From contig JBFWTJ010000008.1 of NCBI GenBank assembly GCA_050247895.1, positions 1-25,900 of the forward strand: DNA of 25,900 bases, written 5' to 3'. Below are positions 13,580 through 20,090 of this stretch, piece by piece. The notes under the pieces were generated by a model. The model ran no database searches and was not told the origin of the DNA. It saw only the letters and a list, made by a program, of their open reading frames with translations. Each line of letters opens with the position of its first letter. Position 1 is the stretch's first letter. The translations under genes were made by a program, and so were the position numbers. The DNA comes from CAVPEW01 sp050247895 (GTDB lineage: Bacteria; Actinomycetota; Acidimicrobiia; Acidimicrobiales; VFJN01).

Positions 13580-13586
13580 GCGGGAC

Positions 13587-13919
13587 GTGACCTCCGAGGA
13601 CCTCTTCGTCGCCGACGGGACCGATGCCGTGCTGCTGTCGGTCCACGCCCAGCCCGGTGCCGGGCGCAGCGGGATCGTCGGGCGGCACGGCACGGCCCTG
13701 AAGGTCAAGGTCGCCGCGCCGCCGGCCGACGGTCGGGCCAACGACGCCATCGCCCGGCTGCTCGCCGACGAGGTCGGCCTCCCCGCCCGGGCCGTGACCC
13801 TGGTGACCGGCGCGTCCAGCCGCAGCAAGCGCTTCCGCCTGGAGGGCGTCGAGCCGGCCGCCTTCAAGGCCCAGATCGACCGGTTGCTGGCCGCCAGCCC
13901 CTCCCGCCCGGCCCGCTGA
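13587..13919 (+). CDS. DUF167 / YggU-family protein
   Basis: A 110-residue small alpha/beta protein of the DUF167 (YggU) family, found across all domains and of unclear function. The conserved core reads VHAQPGAGRSGIVG, then KVKVAAPPADGRANDAI, then VTGASSRSKRFRLEGV, each diagnostic for the family. An N-terminal extension of about 15 residues precedes the core. The neighbouring genes are divergent (Rv2466c-like) and convergent (DUF3039), so context does not reveal a pathway. Start by leaderless promoter. Confidence 0.88.
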   Translation: MTSEDLFVADGTDAVLLSVHAQPGAGRSGIVGRHGTALKVKVAAPPADGRANDAIARLLADEVGLPARAVTLVTGASSRSKRFRLEGVEPAAFKAQIDRLLAASPSRPAR

Positions 13920-13929
13920 GCGGCCCGGA

Positions 13930-14226
13930 TCAGCTCTCGGGCGTGTCCCGCAGGCCGTCGTTGGTCGAGCGGTAGAGCTCGTAGATCTCCTTGCACGCCT
14001 CGCACATCGGCAAGGTCTTGGGATCGCGCTGGGGCACGAACGTCGCCCCGCACAGCGCCTCGACCGGGTAGCCGTAGATGCGGGCCTCGGTCACCTTGGC
14101 CACCGCGGACTCGCCCGGCCGGGTCTTGACGATGTGGGCGGCGCGGGGCGGCTCGGTCGAGGTGACGTCGTCGGTGCGCTCGTCGAGGTCCGGTCGGGCC
14201 GTGGTGAGCGGTGCGGGGCCGGCCAT
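13930..14226 (-). CDS. DUF3039 family protein with a Cys-rich zinc-ribbon-like core
   Basis: A 98-residue actinobacterial protein. The family core is clear: HIVKTRPGESAVAKVTEAR, then PVEALCGATFVP, then DPKTLPMCEACKEIYE. The three cysteines (one in LCG, two in MCEAC) suggest a metal-binding knuckle; a fourth ligand is not obvious. The first 30 residues are variable and probably disordered. Function unknown. The ATG start is 9 nt downstream of a reverse-strand TACCGT. It diverges from the tRNA-Lys gene. Confidence 0.85.
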   Translation of the reverse strand: MAGPAPLTTARPDLDERTDDVTSTEPPRAAHIVKTRPGESAVAKVTEARIYGYPVEALCGATFVPQRDPKTLPMCEACKEIYELYRSTNDGLRDTPES

Positions 14227-14235
14227 CGCCCGTCG

Positions 14236-14241
14236 ACGGTA
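14236..14241 (-). promoter_or_regulatory. -10 box of the DUF3039 gene
   Basis: Reverse-strand TACCGT, 9-nt spacer, ATG at 14226; leaderless or nearly so. Confidence 0.5.
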
Positions 14242-14296
14242 GCGGCCCGACCCGGCCCGCGGGACCGCAGCGGTGGCCGGCCCGGGCGGTGGCCCC

Positions 14297-14302
14297 TATG
14301 TT
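14297..14302 (+). promoter_or_regulatory. -10 box of tRNA-Lys
   Basis: TATGTT lies 8 nt before the mature 5' end of the tRNA, so transcription would begin at or within a nucleotide or two of it, leaving almost no 5' leader for RNase P. Confidence 0.5.
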
Positions 14303-14310
14303 GCCGGGTC

Positions 14311-14385
14311 GGGCCGCTAGCTCAATTGGCAGAGCACCCGCCTTTTAAGCGGTTGTGGTTCTGGGTTCGAGCCCCAGGCGGCCCA
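14311..14385 (+). tRNA. tRNA-Lys (anticodon UUU)
   Basis: A 75-nt cloverleaf. The acceptor GGGCCGC pairs with GCGGCCC and is followed by discriminator A. D-stem GCTC/GAGC; anticodon loop CTTTTAA gives anticodon TTT; T-stem CTGGG/CCCAG with loop TTCGAGC. The anticodon stem CCCGC/GCGGT has four Watson-Crick pairs and a C-U mismatch at its top, which makes the variable region look slightly long (7 nt). CCA is not encoded. Confidence 0.95.
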
Positions 14386-14414
14386 CTTGCCCCGTCCGGG
14401 CCGGGGCGGTCACC

Positions 14415-14420
14415 TACGCT
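14415..14420 (+). promoter_or_regulatory. -10 box of the DksA-like gene (leaderless)
   Basis: TACGCT, 7-nt spacer, GTG at 14428. It lies 30 nt after the tRNA, so the gene has its own promoter. Confidence 0.58.
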
Positions 14421-14427
14421 GCGCCGG

Positions 14428-14646
14428 GTGGACATCCGGGAGCCGGACGCCGAGCTGGACCTCTCCGCCCTGGAGCGGGTCGAGGCCGAGCTCCACGACG
14501 TCGAGCGGGCGCTGGCCCGGATCGACGAGGGCACCTACGGCACCTGCGAGGCGTGCGGCGCCGGGATCGGCGACGACCGGCTGGCCGAGGACCCGACCGT
14601 GCGGACCTGCGCCGCCCACGCCGTCGCGCCCGGCACCCCCGGCTGA
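14428..14646 (+). CDS. Short TraR/DksA-type zinc-finger protein
   Basis: A 72-residue protein with the C-terminal half of the DksA/TraR family: an alpha-helix ALERVEAELHDVERALARIDEG, then the hallmark GTYGTCEACG, GIGDDRLAEDP and TCAAH. The zinc site is CxxC plus C-x-x-H, with His in place of the fourth Cys. The long coiled-coil of DksA is missing; only a short helix precedes the finger. Such small actinobacterial relatives may bind RNA polymerase or other partners. The GTG start is fixed by the TACGCT box; a frame open further upstream crosses the tRNA and is not real. Confidence 0.8.
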   Translation: MDIREPDAELDLSALERVEAELHDVERALARIDEGTYGTCEACGAGIGDDRLAEDPTVRTCAAHAVAPGTPG

Positions 14647-14728
14647 GCGCCCACGCGGCGCTCCCGCCGGGCCCGGGCCGGTGACGCCCGAGCGGCTCGA
14701 GCCTTCGCCCGCGTTCCGTCGACGCGGT

Positions 14729-15379
14729 TCAGATCTCGCGGGGGACGGTGAGCTCGTCGTGGTCGACGAGGACCACCCGCTCGCCCAGCGCCACCGGGCC
14801 GTCCGGGCCGACCACGATCCAGCGGGCGCCGAGGTTCGGGACGGGTGCGAACGACGCGCCGAGCAGCGCCTCCAGGGCGTAGATCACCCCACCGTGGGTG
14901 ACCGCCACGACCTCGCCGCCACCCACCGCGGCGTGCAGGCGGGCCAGCGCGGCCGAGGCCCGCGTCCGCAGTGCCTCGTCGGGCTCCCAGCCCGGGGGCC
15001 GGCGCGGCGTGGCGTCGGCCGGTGCGGGGCCGAAGCCGGTGTGCTCGTCGGCCGGGGCGTCGAGGTAGCCGGGCCAGCGCTCGTGGATCTCGGCCCGCGT
15101 CAGGCCCGACCACTCCCCGGCGTCGCGCTCGCGCAGCCCCGGCTCGAGGACCACCGGGCCCACGCCGAGCTCGCCCGAGATGATCGCGGCGGTCTCGGCG
15201 GCTCGCTGGAGGTCGGAGGCGGCGACGGCGTCGACGGCGCCCAGGGCACGGGCCGCGTGCCGGGCCTGGAGGCGGCCGAGCCCGGTCAGGGGCGGGTCGG
15301 CCTGGCCCTGCCACCGGCCCAGGGCGTTCCACTCCGACTGCCCGTGGCGGACCAGCAGGACCTTCGTCGACGCTCCCAT
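14729..15379 (-). CDS. Histidine phosphatase superfamily protein (phosphoglycerate mutase-like)
   Basis: A 216-residue member of the dPGM/histidine phosphatase branch 1. Catalytic RHG is at 11-13 in LLVRHGQSEWN, then RWQGQADPPLTGLGRLQA; the acid residue lies in LRERDAGEWSGL, and the second His is in AVTHGGVIYAL. The length and the short loops fit a phosphatase (PhoE/CobC-like) rather than a glycolytic mutase. In mycobacteria a gpm gene follows mshA-ybjN; here this gene lies about 3 kb before mshA and on the opposite strand, so it is not the same arrangement. Substrate unknown. Start ATG, 9 nt after a reverse-strand TACCGT. Confidence 0.88.
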   Translation of the reverse strand: MGASTKVLLVRHGQSEWNALGRWQGQADPPLTGLGRLQARHAARALGAVDAVAASDLQRAAETAAIISGELGVGPVVLEPGLRERDAGEWSGLTRAEIHERWPGYLDAPADEHTGFGPAPADATPRRPPGWEPDEALRTRASAALARLHAAVGGGEVVAVTHGGVIYALEALLGASFAPVPNLGARWIVVGPDGPVALGERVVLVDHDELTVPREI

Positions 15380-15388
15380 CGGGCCGGC

Positions 15389-15394
15389 ACGGTA
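15389..15394 (-). promoter_or_regulatory. -10 box of the histidine phosphatase gene
   Basis: Reverse-strand TACCGT, 9-nt spacer, ATG at 15379. Confidence 0.5.
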
Positions 15395-15416
15395 GCGGCG
15401 CGGACGGGGGTCCCCG

Positions 15417-15422
15417 TACGCT
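15417..15422 (+). promoter_or_regulatory. -10 box of the moaD-like operon (leadered)
   Basis: TACGCT lies 35 nt before the ATG. Unlike most genes here the start has a strong Shine-Dalgarno, GGAGGAG at 15443-15449, 8 nt before ATG, so this is a normal leadered mRNA. Confidence 0.5.
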
Positions 15423-15457
15423 TCCTCGTCCGCCGCACGTCCGGAGGAGAACGCCCC

Positions 15458-15700
15458 ATGCCGCTCGTCCGCCTCTTCGCCGCCGCCCGGGAGGCGGCGG
15501 GCACGGATCGCGACGAGCTGCCCGGGGCGACGGTGGCCGAGGTGCTCGACGCGGCCCGGCTCCGCTACGGGCCCGGTTTCGCCGCGGTGCTGTCCACCTG
15601 CGGGGTGTGGCTCGACGGCGAGCCCGTCGACCACATGGACCGGCCGGTCGACGGCGCCGAGGTCGCCATCCTGCCGCCGGTGTCGGGCGGCGCCGGGTGA
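15458..15700 (+). CDS. MoaD/ThiS-family ubiquitin-like sulfur carrier
   Basis: An 80-residue beta-grasp protein: VRLFAAAREAAGTDRDELPG at the N-terminus, TVAEVLDAARLRYG for the central helix, and VDGAEVAILPPVSGG near the end. It resembles molybdopterin-synthase small subunits and related sulfur carriers. Family members end exactly in Gly-Gly; here two residues (Ala-Gly) follow, so either the tail is trimmed or the protein is not a standard sulfur donor. No moaE or moeB homologue is nearby. Its stop overlaps the start of the next gene by four bases (GTGA), so it is translationally coupled to a CdsA-like membrane protein, an unusual partner. Confidence 0.8.
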   Translation: MPLVRLFAAAREAAGTDRDELPGATVAEVLDAARLRYGPGFAAVLSTCGVWLDGEPVDHMDRPVDGAEVAILPPVSGGAG

Positions 15701-16539
15701 GCCCGAGGCGGGCGGTCGCCGCGGGCGCCGGGACGGTCGCCGCCCCTCGCCAGGCCCGGCGGCGCCGGCGGGCTCCGGCCGCGCCGGCCCGCCGGTACCG
15801 GGTCGTCTACGACGTGGACGGGCCCCGGGTCCGGCTGGGCGTGGGTTGGTTCGTCCTCGCCCTCGGCGCCGTGCTCGTCGCCCCGGTGACCACCGCCGCG
15901 GTCTACGGGGGTGCCGCCGGCCTGGGCGCGGGGCAGGCAGCCAAGGCCTGGCGCCGGGTGGGCGGTCGTGCCTCGGTGCCGCTCGCCGCGGCCGCCGCGG
16001 GCGCGGCGAGCCTGGGTGCCCTGCTCGGGGAGGGGGGCCTCGGGCTCGGGATCCTCGTCGGCGTGGCCCTGGCGCTGATCGGTGCGGCCGGCGAGCGCGG
16101 GCCGCGTGCGGCGTTGCTCGGCCACGCCGGGCTGACCGTCCAGTGCGGCCTGGTCCTGGGCCTCGTGGCCGGTTCGATGGTCCTCGTGCGCCGGGAGGAC
16201 GTGGGCGCTGCCCTGGCCCTGCTGCTGCTGGCCTCGGCCTACGAGGTGGGCGACTACCTGGTCGGCTCGGGGTCGTCCAACGCCTTCGAGGGGCCGATCG
16301 CGGGGATCGCCGCGGGGGTCGTGGTGGGCTTCGTCGTCTCGGCCTTCCCGGTGACGTCGCTCGAGGTGGGCGAGGCCGCGGTCCTGTCCGCGGTCGCCGT
16401 GCTCGGTGCGCCGGTCGGCCAGCTGGTCGCCTCGGCGGTCCTGCCCGACGCCCGGGCCTCGGCGCCGGGCCTGCGTCGGCTCGACTCGCTCATCCTCGCC
16501 GCACCGGTCTGGGCGTGGGTGGTGGCCAACCTCGGCTGA
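15697..16539 (+). CDS. Polytopic membrane protein, degenerate CdsA-like (CDP-diglyceride synthase superfamily)
   Basis: A 280-residue integral membrane protein. A basic, Ala/Arg-rich N-terminus of about 45 residues is followed by a YRVVYDVDGPRVRLG stretch, then seven or eight hydrophobic helices. Towards the C-terminus, YEVGDYLVGSGSSNAFEGPI lines up with the CdsA pattern D-x-x-x-Y-x-x-G followed by PKKTxEG, and RRLDSLILAAPVWAW lines up with its final DRxDSL signature. The lysines and several acidic residues of the catalytic CdsA signature are missing, so enzymatic CDP-DAG synthesis is doubtful. GTG start, 4-nt overlap with the MoaD-like gene. The alignment is by eye. Confidence 0.6.
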   Translation: MSPRRAVAAGAGTVAAPRQARRRRRAPAAPARRYRVVYDVDGPRVRLGVGWFVLALGAVLVAPVTTAAVYGGAAGLGAGQAAKAWRRVGGRASVPLAAAAAGAASLGALLGEGGLGLGILVGVALALIGAAGERGPRAALLGHAGLTVQCGLVLGLVAGSMVLVRREDVGAALALLLLASAYEVGDYLVGSGSSNAFEGPIAGIAAGVVVGFVVSAFPVTSLEVGEAAVLSAVAVLGAPVGQLVASAVLPDARASAPGLRRLDSLILAAPVWAWVVANLG

Positions 16540-16554
16540 GCCGGGCCCGGGCGC

Positions 16555-16589
16555 GACAGGGGCCGGCAGCGGTCGCCGCCGGCCCCGTC
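16555..16589. terminator. Bidirectional hairpin terminator between the CdsA-like and SOD genes
   Basis: GGGGCCGGC (16559-16567) pairs perfectly with GCCGGCCCC (16578-16586). After one bulged A the stem continues GAC/GTC (16555-16557 with 16587-16589). It lies between convergent stops and has no T-tract. Confidence 0.6.
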
Positions 16590-16604
16590 ACGGTCTCCCG
16601 ACGC

Positions 16605-17186
16605 TCAGACGGCGGCGAGGTTCTTGGCCACGAAGTCCCAGTTGACCAGGTGGTCGAGGAAGGTCTTGATGTAGTCGGGCCGGGCGTTGCGGTAGTCGAT
16701 GTAGTAGGCGTGCTCCCACACGTCGATGGTGAGCAGGGCCTTGGCCCCGTGCTTGAGGGGCAGGTCGGCGTTGGCCGTCTTGAGGATCTGGAGCTTCGAG
16801 CCGTCGTGGGCCAGCCAGGCCCAGCCCGAACCGAACTGGGTCTTGGCCGCCTCGGTGAACTCGGCGAGGAAGTCGTCGACCGAGCCGAAGGCGCTGGACA
16901 GCGCGTCGGCCAGCTCGCCGGTGGGCTGGCCGCCGCCGTTGGGCGACAGGCTGTTCCAGTAGAAGGTGTGGTTCCAGACCTGCGCGGCGTTGTTGAAGAC
17001 GCCGCCGTCGGACTCCAGGATCACGGCCTCGAGGTCGGCGTCGCTCTTCTCGCCACCGGTCAGGTTGTTGAGGTTGTCGACGTAGGTCTTGTGGTGCTTG
17101 CCGTAGTGGAACTCGAGGGTCTCCTGGCTGATGTGGGGGGCCAGGGCGTCCTTGGCGTACGGCAGCTCGGGGAGCGTGAAGGCCAT
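16605..17186 (-). CDS. sodB: Superoxide dismutase, iron type
   Basis: A 193-residue Fe/Mn-superoxide dismutase. Metal ligands His27 (LEFHYGKHH), His73 (VWNHTFYW), Asp155 and His159 (DVWEHAYY) are all present. Gln69 in AAQVWNH with Ala rather than Gln in the C-terminal TANAD points to the iron-specific class. The sequence begins MAFTLPELPYAKDAL, the typical family start, with no signal peptide. The ATG has AAGGAAGGA upstream and a TAGGGT -10 about 47 nt away, so the mRNA is leadered. It diverges from rsiG. Codon use is less GC-extreme than in the neighbours, as expected of a highly expressed gene. Confidence 0.96.
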   Translation of the reverse strand: MAFTLPELPYAKDALAPHISQETLEFHYGKHHKTYVDNLNNLTGGEKSDADLEAVILESDGGVFNNAAQVWNHTFYWNSLSPNGGGQPTGELADALSSAFGSVDDFLAEFTEAAKTQFGSGWAWLAHDGSKLQILKTANADLPLKHGAKALLTIDVWEHAYYIDYRNARPDYIKTFLDHLVNWDFVAKNLAAV

Positions 17187-17232
17187 GGGGGTCCTTCCTT
17201 CGGTGCGGGTTGGCTCGGGTTGATCGCGCACG

Positions 17233-17238
17233 ACCCTA
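17233..17238 (-). promoter_or_regulatory. -10 box of sodB (leadered)
   Basis: Reverse-strand TAGGGT. Transcription would begin near 17225, giving a leader of about 39 nt that contains the Shine-Dalgarno. Confidence 0.5.
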
Positions 17239-17262
17239 CCCCGTGGATTTTCCGCCACCCGC

Positions 17263-17268
17263 TAGGCT
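17263..17268 (+). promoter_or_regulatory. -10 box of rsiG (leaderless)
   Basis: TAGGCT, 7-nt spacer, ATG at 17276. It selects this ATG over an upstream in-frame extension that would overlap the sodB leader. Confidence 0.6.
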
Positions 17269-17275
17269 GCCCCGC

Positions 17276-17815
17276 ATGGGGAGCGACCATCCGGACCCGC
17301 CCCTCGGGCTCGATCCGGACCGCCTCCGTGGCGAGCCCATCGAGGCGATCCGTGCCGCTCGGGCCGCCCGCCAGGAGCGCGAGGCCGCGCTGTCGCTGGC
17401 CCGGCGCGTCGTCCAGGGCCGGCTCGACATCGTGGGGACCGAGCTGCGGCGCCGGGCCGAGGGGGGCGACCCGTCCGACCTCCACGCGCTGGTCGAGCGG
17501 TTGCCCGACGTGCTGGCCGCGTCGCCGGCGCCGGCCACGTCGGCCCGGCCGACCGGGCTCGACGAGGTCCCCCCGGTGGACGAGGCGACCCGCGGGGAGC
17601 TGGACCGGATCATCGGCGAGGCCGGCCTGGCCTCCCTGCCCACGGTCGACGACGGGCGACTCGCGGCCATGGCCGAGGAGCTGGCCGTCCTCGAGCGCCG
17701 GCTCTCGGAGGACCGCCGGGTCCTCCACGAGGAGATCGACCGGCTCCAGGCCGAGGTGATCCGGCGCTACCGCGAGGGCGAGGCCACCGTCGACGAGCTG
17801 CTCGGGGGCCGCTAG
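17276..17815 (+). CDS. rsiG: RsiG-type anti-sigma factor with c-di-GMP-binding coiled coil
   Basis: A 179-residue, largely helical protein. In Streptomyces RsiG binds c-di-GMP through the motif E(X)3S(X)2R(X)3Q(X)3D on each of two antiparallel helices, and the complex sequesters sigma-WhiG, holding back sporulation. Here the first helix has an exact copy: Glu36, Ser40, Arg43, Gln47, Asp51. The C-terminal helix has a second copy with one change: Glu140, Ser144, Arg147, His151, Asp155. A Pro/Ala-rich linker (about 82-100) joins the halves. This is the fused, two-motif form rather than the single-motif form described from Rubrobacter. No WhiG-like sigma factor is in the window. The next gene, an XRE regulator, follows 46 nt downstream with its own promoter. 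Confidence 0.82.
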   Translation: MGSDHPDPPLGLDPDRLRGEPIEAIRAARAARQEREAALSLARRVVQGRLDIVGTELRRRAEGGDPSDLHALVERLPDVLAASPAPATSARPTGLDEVPPVDEATRGELDRIIGEAGLASLPTVDDGRLAAMAEELAVLERRLSEDRRVLHEEIDRLQAEVIRRYREGEATVDELLGGR

Positions 17816-17847
17816 CTGCGGAATGCGTTCTGCTCGCGGCCGTGACA

Positions 17848-17853
17848 TAGCCT
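17848..17853 (+). promoter_or_regulatory. -10 box of the XRE regulator gene (leaderless)
   Basis: TAGCCT, 8-nt spacer, GTG at 17862. An in-frame ATG at 17823 lies upstream of this box and so is not the start of this transcript. Confidence 0.58.
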
Positions 17854-17861
17854 CTGGCCCC

Positions 17862-18266
17862 GTGAAGGAGGAGCTGGAGAACCGCTGGCACGACCTCGGG
17901 AACTTCATCCGTGACCAGCGCCGCATCGGGCACCTGTCGCTGCGGAAGCTGTCCGAGATGGCCGGCATCTCCAACCCGTACCTGAGCCAGATCGAGCGGG
18001 GCCTGCGGCGCCCGTCGGCCGAGATCCTCCAGCAGATCGCCCGCGCCCTGGAGATCTCCTCGGAGACCCTCTACGTGCGGGCCGGGATCCTCGAGGAGCG
18101 CGACTCGTCCGACCTGGTCCAGGAGATCAGGCTGGATCCCAAGCTCAGCGAGGAGCAGAAGACCACGCTCATCCGGATCTACACCTCCTTCTGCCACGAG
18201 AACGACGTCGAGGTCGACGGCTCGGGCCGGTCGGTCGTGGAAGATCGGCTCGCCGCCGGCGGTTGA
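17862..18266 (+). CDS. XRE-family helix-turn-helix regulator
   Basis: A 134-residue protein. The HTH spans about residues 12-67, with LSLRKLSEMAGISNPYLSQIERG as the helix-turn-helix and RRPSAEILQQIARAL as the following helices. The C-terminal segment (about 75-115, IRLDPKLSEEQKTTLIRIYTSF) is a conserved helical tail of the kind in Rv0474-like actinobacterial regulators, which lie not far from mshA in mycobacteria. It probably binds as a dimer. Its targets are unknown; candidates are the genes around it. The stop overlaps a possible TTG start of mshA, so the two may be co-transcribed. Confidence 0.85.
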   Translation: MKEELENRWHDLGNFIRDQRRIGHLSLRKLSEMAGISNPYLSQIERGLRRPSAEILQQIARALEISSETLYVRAGILEERDSSDLVQEIRLDPKLSEEQKTTLIRIYTSFCHENDVEVDGSGRSVVEDRLAAGG

Positions 18267-18277
18267 CCCCAGAGGCC

Positions 18278-19495
18278 ATGCGTCGCCTCGCCGTCCTGTC
18301 CCTCCACACGTCTCCCCTCGTCCAGCCGGGCACCGGCGACAGCGGGGGCATGAACGTGTACGTGCGCGAGCTCGTGTCGTCCCTGGCCCAGGCCGGGGTG
18401 CCCGCCGACGTCTACGTGCGGCGCTGGGCCGAGGACCTGCCCGAGGTGGTCGACGTCGAGCCGGGGTTCCGGGTGGTCCACGTCGCCGCGGGCGACCCGG
18501 GGCTCCCCAAGGAGCGGCTGCCCGAGGTGGTGGGCGAGTTCGCCCGTGGCGTGGCCGGCCACATCGAGGGGACCGACGTCGACCTGCTCCACGCCAACTA
18601 CTGGCTCTCGGGCGTGGCCGGCCACCGGCTCAAGCACGAGCTGGGCCTGCCGCTGCTGTCGACCTTCCACACGTTGGCCCGGGTCAAGGCCGAGACCGGC
18701 GACCCCGAGCCGGCCCGGCGGGAGGCGGCCGAGGCGGAGGTCATCGGCTGCTCCGACGCCATCCTCGCCTCGTGCACGGCCGAGGCCGACCAGCTCGTCC
18801 GGCTCTACGGGGCGGATCCGGCCCGGGTCGAGATCGTGCCGCCCGGCGTCGACCACGCCTTCTTCTCGCCCGGTGACCGGGCCGGTGCCCGGGCCGCGCT
18901 GGCCCACCTGGACCTCGGTCCGGGTCCGGTGGTGCTGTTCGTGGGCCGCATCCAGCCGCTCAAGGGCCTCGACGTCGCGGTCCGGGCCTTCGCCGAGCTC
19001 GGCCGGTCCGATGCCACGCTGCTCGTGGTGGGCGGGGCGTCGGGCCCCGAGGGCGCGGCCGAGGTCGACCGGGTCGACAAGCGGGTGGCCGAGCTCGGGC
19101 TGGTCGACCACGTCCGCTTCGTGCCCCCGCAGCCGCACCACCTCCTGTCGACCTACTACCGGGCCGCCGACGTGTGCCTGGTGCCCAGCCGCTCGGAGTC
19201 GTTCGGCCTCGTGGCCCTGGAGGCCGCGGCGTGCGGCACCCCGGTGGTCGCCGCCGCGGTCGGCGGCCTCACCACGCTGGTCGAGCACGGGACGACGGGC
19301 TACCTGGTGGAGGGGCGGGACCCCGGTCCGTTCGCGGCCCTGGCCCGCCGGGTGCTGGCCGATCCCGAGCTGGCGGCGGGGATGTCGCGGGCGGCCGCGG
19401 CACGGGCCCGCGGCTACACGTGGTCGACCGCGGCCGGGAGGCTGCGTCGGCTGTACGGCGACCTGACCTCCCGCTCGCCCGTCGACTGCCGCTGA
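18278..19495 (+). CDS. mshA: D-inositol-3-phosphate glycosyltransferase (mycothiol step 1)
   Basis: A 405-residue GT4 GT-B-fold glycosyltransferase. It transfers GlcNAc from UDP-GlcNAc to 1-L-inositol 1-phosphate, the first step of mycothiol synthesis. Family features: LSLHTSPLVQPGTGDSGGMN at the N-terminus, HANYWLSG, FHTLARVK, the phosphate-binding VGRIQPLKG, and the GT4 motif SRSESFGLVALEAAACG with its E-x7-E pair. The ATG at 18278 gives the usual start; a TTG at 18263, overlapping the previous stop as TTGA, would add five residues. The gene directly downstream encodes YbjN, the same order as mshA-Rv0487 in mycobacteria, which strengthens the assignment over a general sugar transferase. Confidence 0.85.
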   Translation: MRRLAVLSLHTSPLVQPGTGDSGGMNVYVRELVSSLAQAGVPADVYVRRWAEDLPEVVDVEPGFRVVHVAAGDPGLPKERLPEVVGEFARGVAGHIEGTDVDLLHANYWLSGVAGHRLKHELGLPLLSTFHTLARVKAETGDPEPARREAAEAEVIGCSDAILASCTAEADQLVRLYGADPARVEIVPPGVDHAFFSPGDRAGARAALAHLDLGPGPVVLFVGRIQPLKGLDVAVRAFAELGRSDATLLVVGGASGPEGAAEVDRVDKRVAELGLVDHVRFVPPQPHHLLSTYYRAADVCLVPSRSESFGLVALEAAACGTPVVAAAVGGLTTLVEHGTTGYLVEGRDPGPFAALARRVLADPELAAGMSRAAAARARGYTWSTAAGRLRRLYGDLTSRSPVDCR

Positions 19496-19514
19496 CGGCC
19501 CCTGGCCAGCCGGC

Positions 19515-19537
19515 GTCGACCGGCCCCGGCCGTCGAC
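19515..19537 (+). terminator. Hairpin after mshA
   Basis: GTCGAC plus GGCC (19515-19525, one bulged C) pairs with GGCCGTCGAC (19528-19537). It lies 20 nt after the mshA stop and before the ybjN promoter. No T-tract; the role is tentative. Confidence 0.3.
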
Positions 19538-19548
19538 CGCGCCGGAAC

Positions 19549-19554
19549 TAGGTT
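19549..19554 (+). promoter_or_regulatory. -10 box of the ybjN-like gene (leaderless)
   Basis: TAGGTT, 8-nt spacer, GTG at 19563. Confidence 0.58.
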
Positions 19555-19562
19555 CGACCACC

Positions 19563-20027
19563 GTGCCGGAGCCGTTGACCCCTGGCGAGCTCGACGAGGT
19601 GGAGGCCCGCATCGAGGGTTGGCTCGGGCGCCAGCGCGTGGAGAACCCGGTGGTCGCCCACGTGGAGCGGGACGCCACGCCGGGGGAGCGTCGCTGGTTC
19701 GTGCGGGTCCGGGGCGAGCAGAAGGACGTGTTCTCCATCTGGCTCCACCTGCGCCAGCGGAGCCTCCACTACGAGACCTACGTGATGCCCGCACCCGAGG
19801 AGCGCGCCGGCGAGCTCTACGAGCACCTCCTGCGCCGCAACCGCAAGCTCGTGGGCGCCGCCTTCGCCGTCGGGGAGGAGGACGCGGTGTTCCTGGTCGG
19901 CTCGGTGGACGCCCGCCGCGTCGACGACGACGAGCTGGATCGCATCCTGGGCTCGCTCTACCAGTGGACCGAGCAGTTCTTCCGCCCGGCCATGCGGATC
20001 GGCTTCGCCTCCCGGTTCCGGGGCTGA
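19563..20027 (+). CDS. YbjN-domain protein
   Basis: A 154-residue protein of the YbjN family, an alpha/beta fold related to type III secretion chaperones, often of unknown function in actinobacteria. Recognisable parts: the amphipathic N-terminal helix LDEVEARIEGWLGRQ, the strand RWFVRVRGEQKDVFSIWLHL, the segment LHYETYVMPAPEERAGELYE, the loop LLRRNRKLVGAAFAVGEEDA, and the C-terminal helix ELDRILGSLYQWTEQF. It follows mshA as in mycobacteria, where the pair is conserved, but its role there is not established. A leaderless promoter makes it independently expressed. Confidence 0.85.
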   Translation: MPEPLTPGELDEVEARIEGWLGRQRVENPVVAHVERDATPGERRWFVRVRGEQKDVFSIWLHLRQRSLHYETYVMPAPEERAGELYEHLLRRNRKLVGAAFAVGEEDAVFLVGSVDARRVDDDELDRILGSLYQWTEQFFRPAMRIGFASRFRG

Positions 20028-20046
20028 GCGCTCCACAGATCTCTCG

Positions 20047-20074
20047 TTGCATCTGATGCCATGTCATGTAGGGT
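20047..20074 (+). promoter_or_regulatory. Strong-looking promoter with no gene directly behind it
   Basis: TTGCAT (20047-20052), 16-nt spacer, TAGGGT (20069-20074), in an unusually AT-rich patch. Transcription would start near 20082, 120 nt before proC, where there is no start codon. It is one of few promoters in the window with both hexamers visible. Confidence 0.5.
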
Positions 20075-20090
20075 GGCGACGCGCGCCGGG

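Noticed and set aside
14134..14427. Upstream extension of the DksA-like gene through the tRNA
   Set aside because: The frame crosses the tRNA-Lys gene and the DUF3039 promoter; the TACGCT box 7 nt before 14428 gives a better start.
18263..18277. TTG start of mshA overlapping the XRE stop
   Set aside because: Possible, but the ATG at 18278 gives the conserved family beginning; I record TTG only as an alternative.
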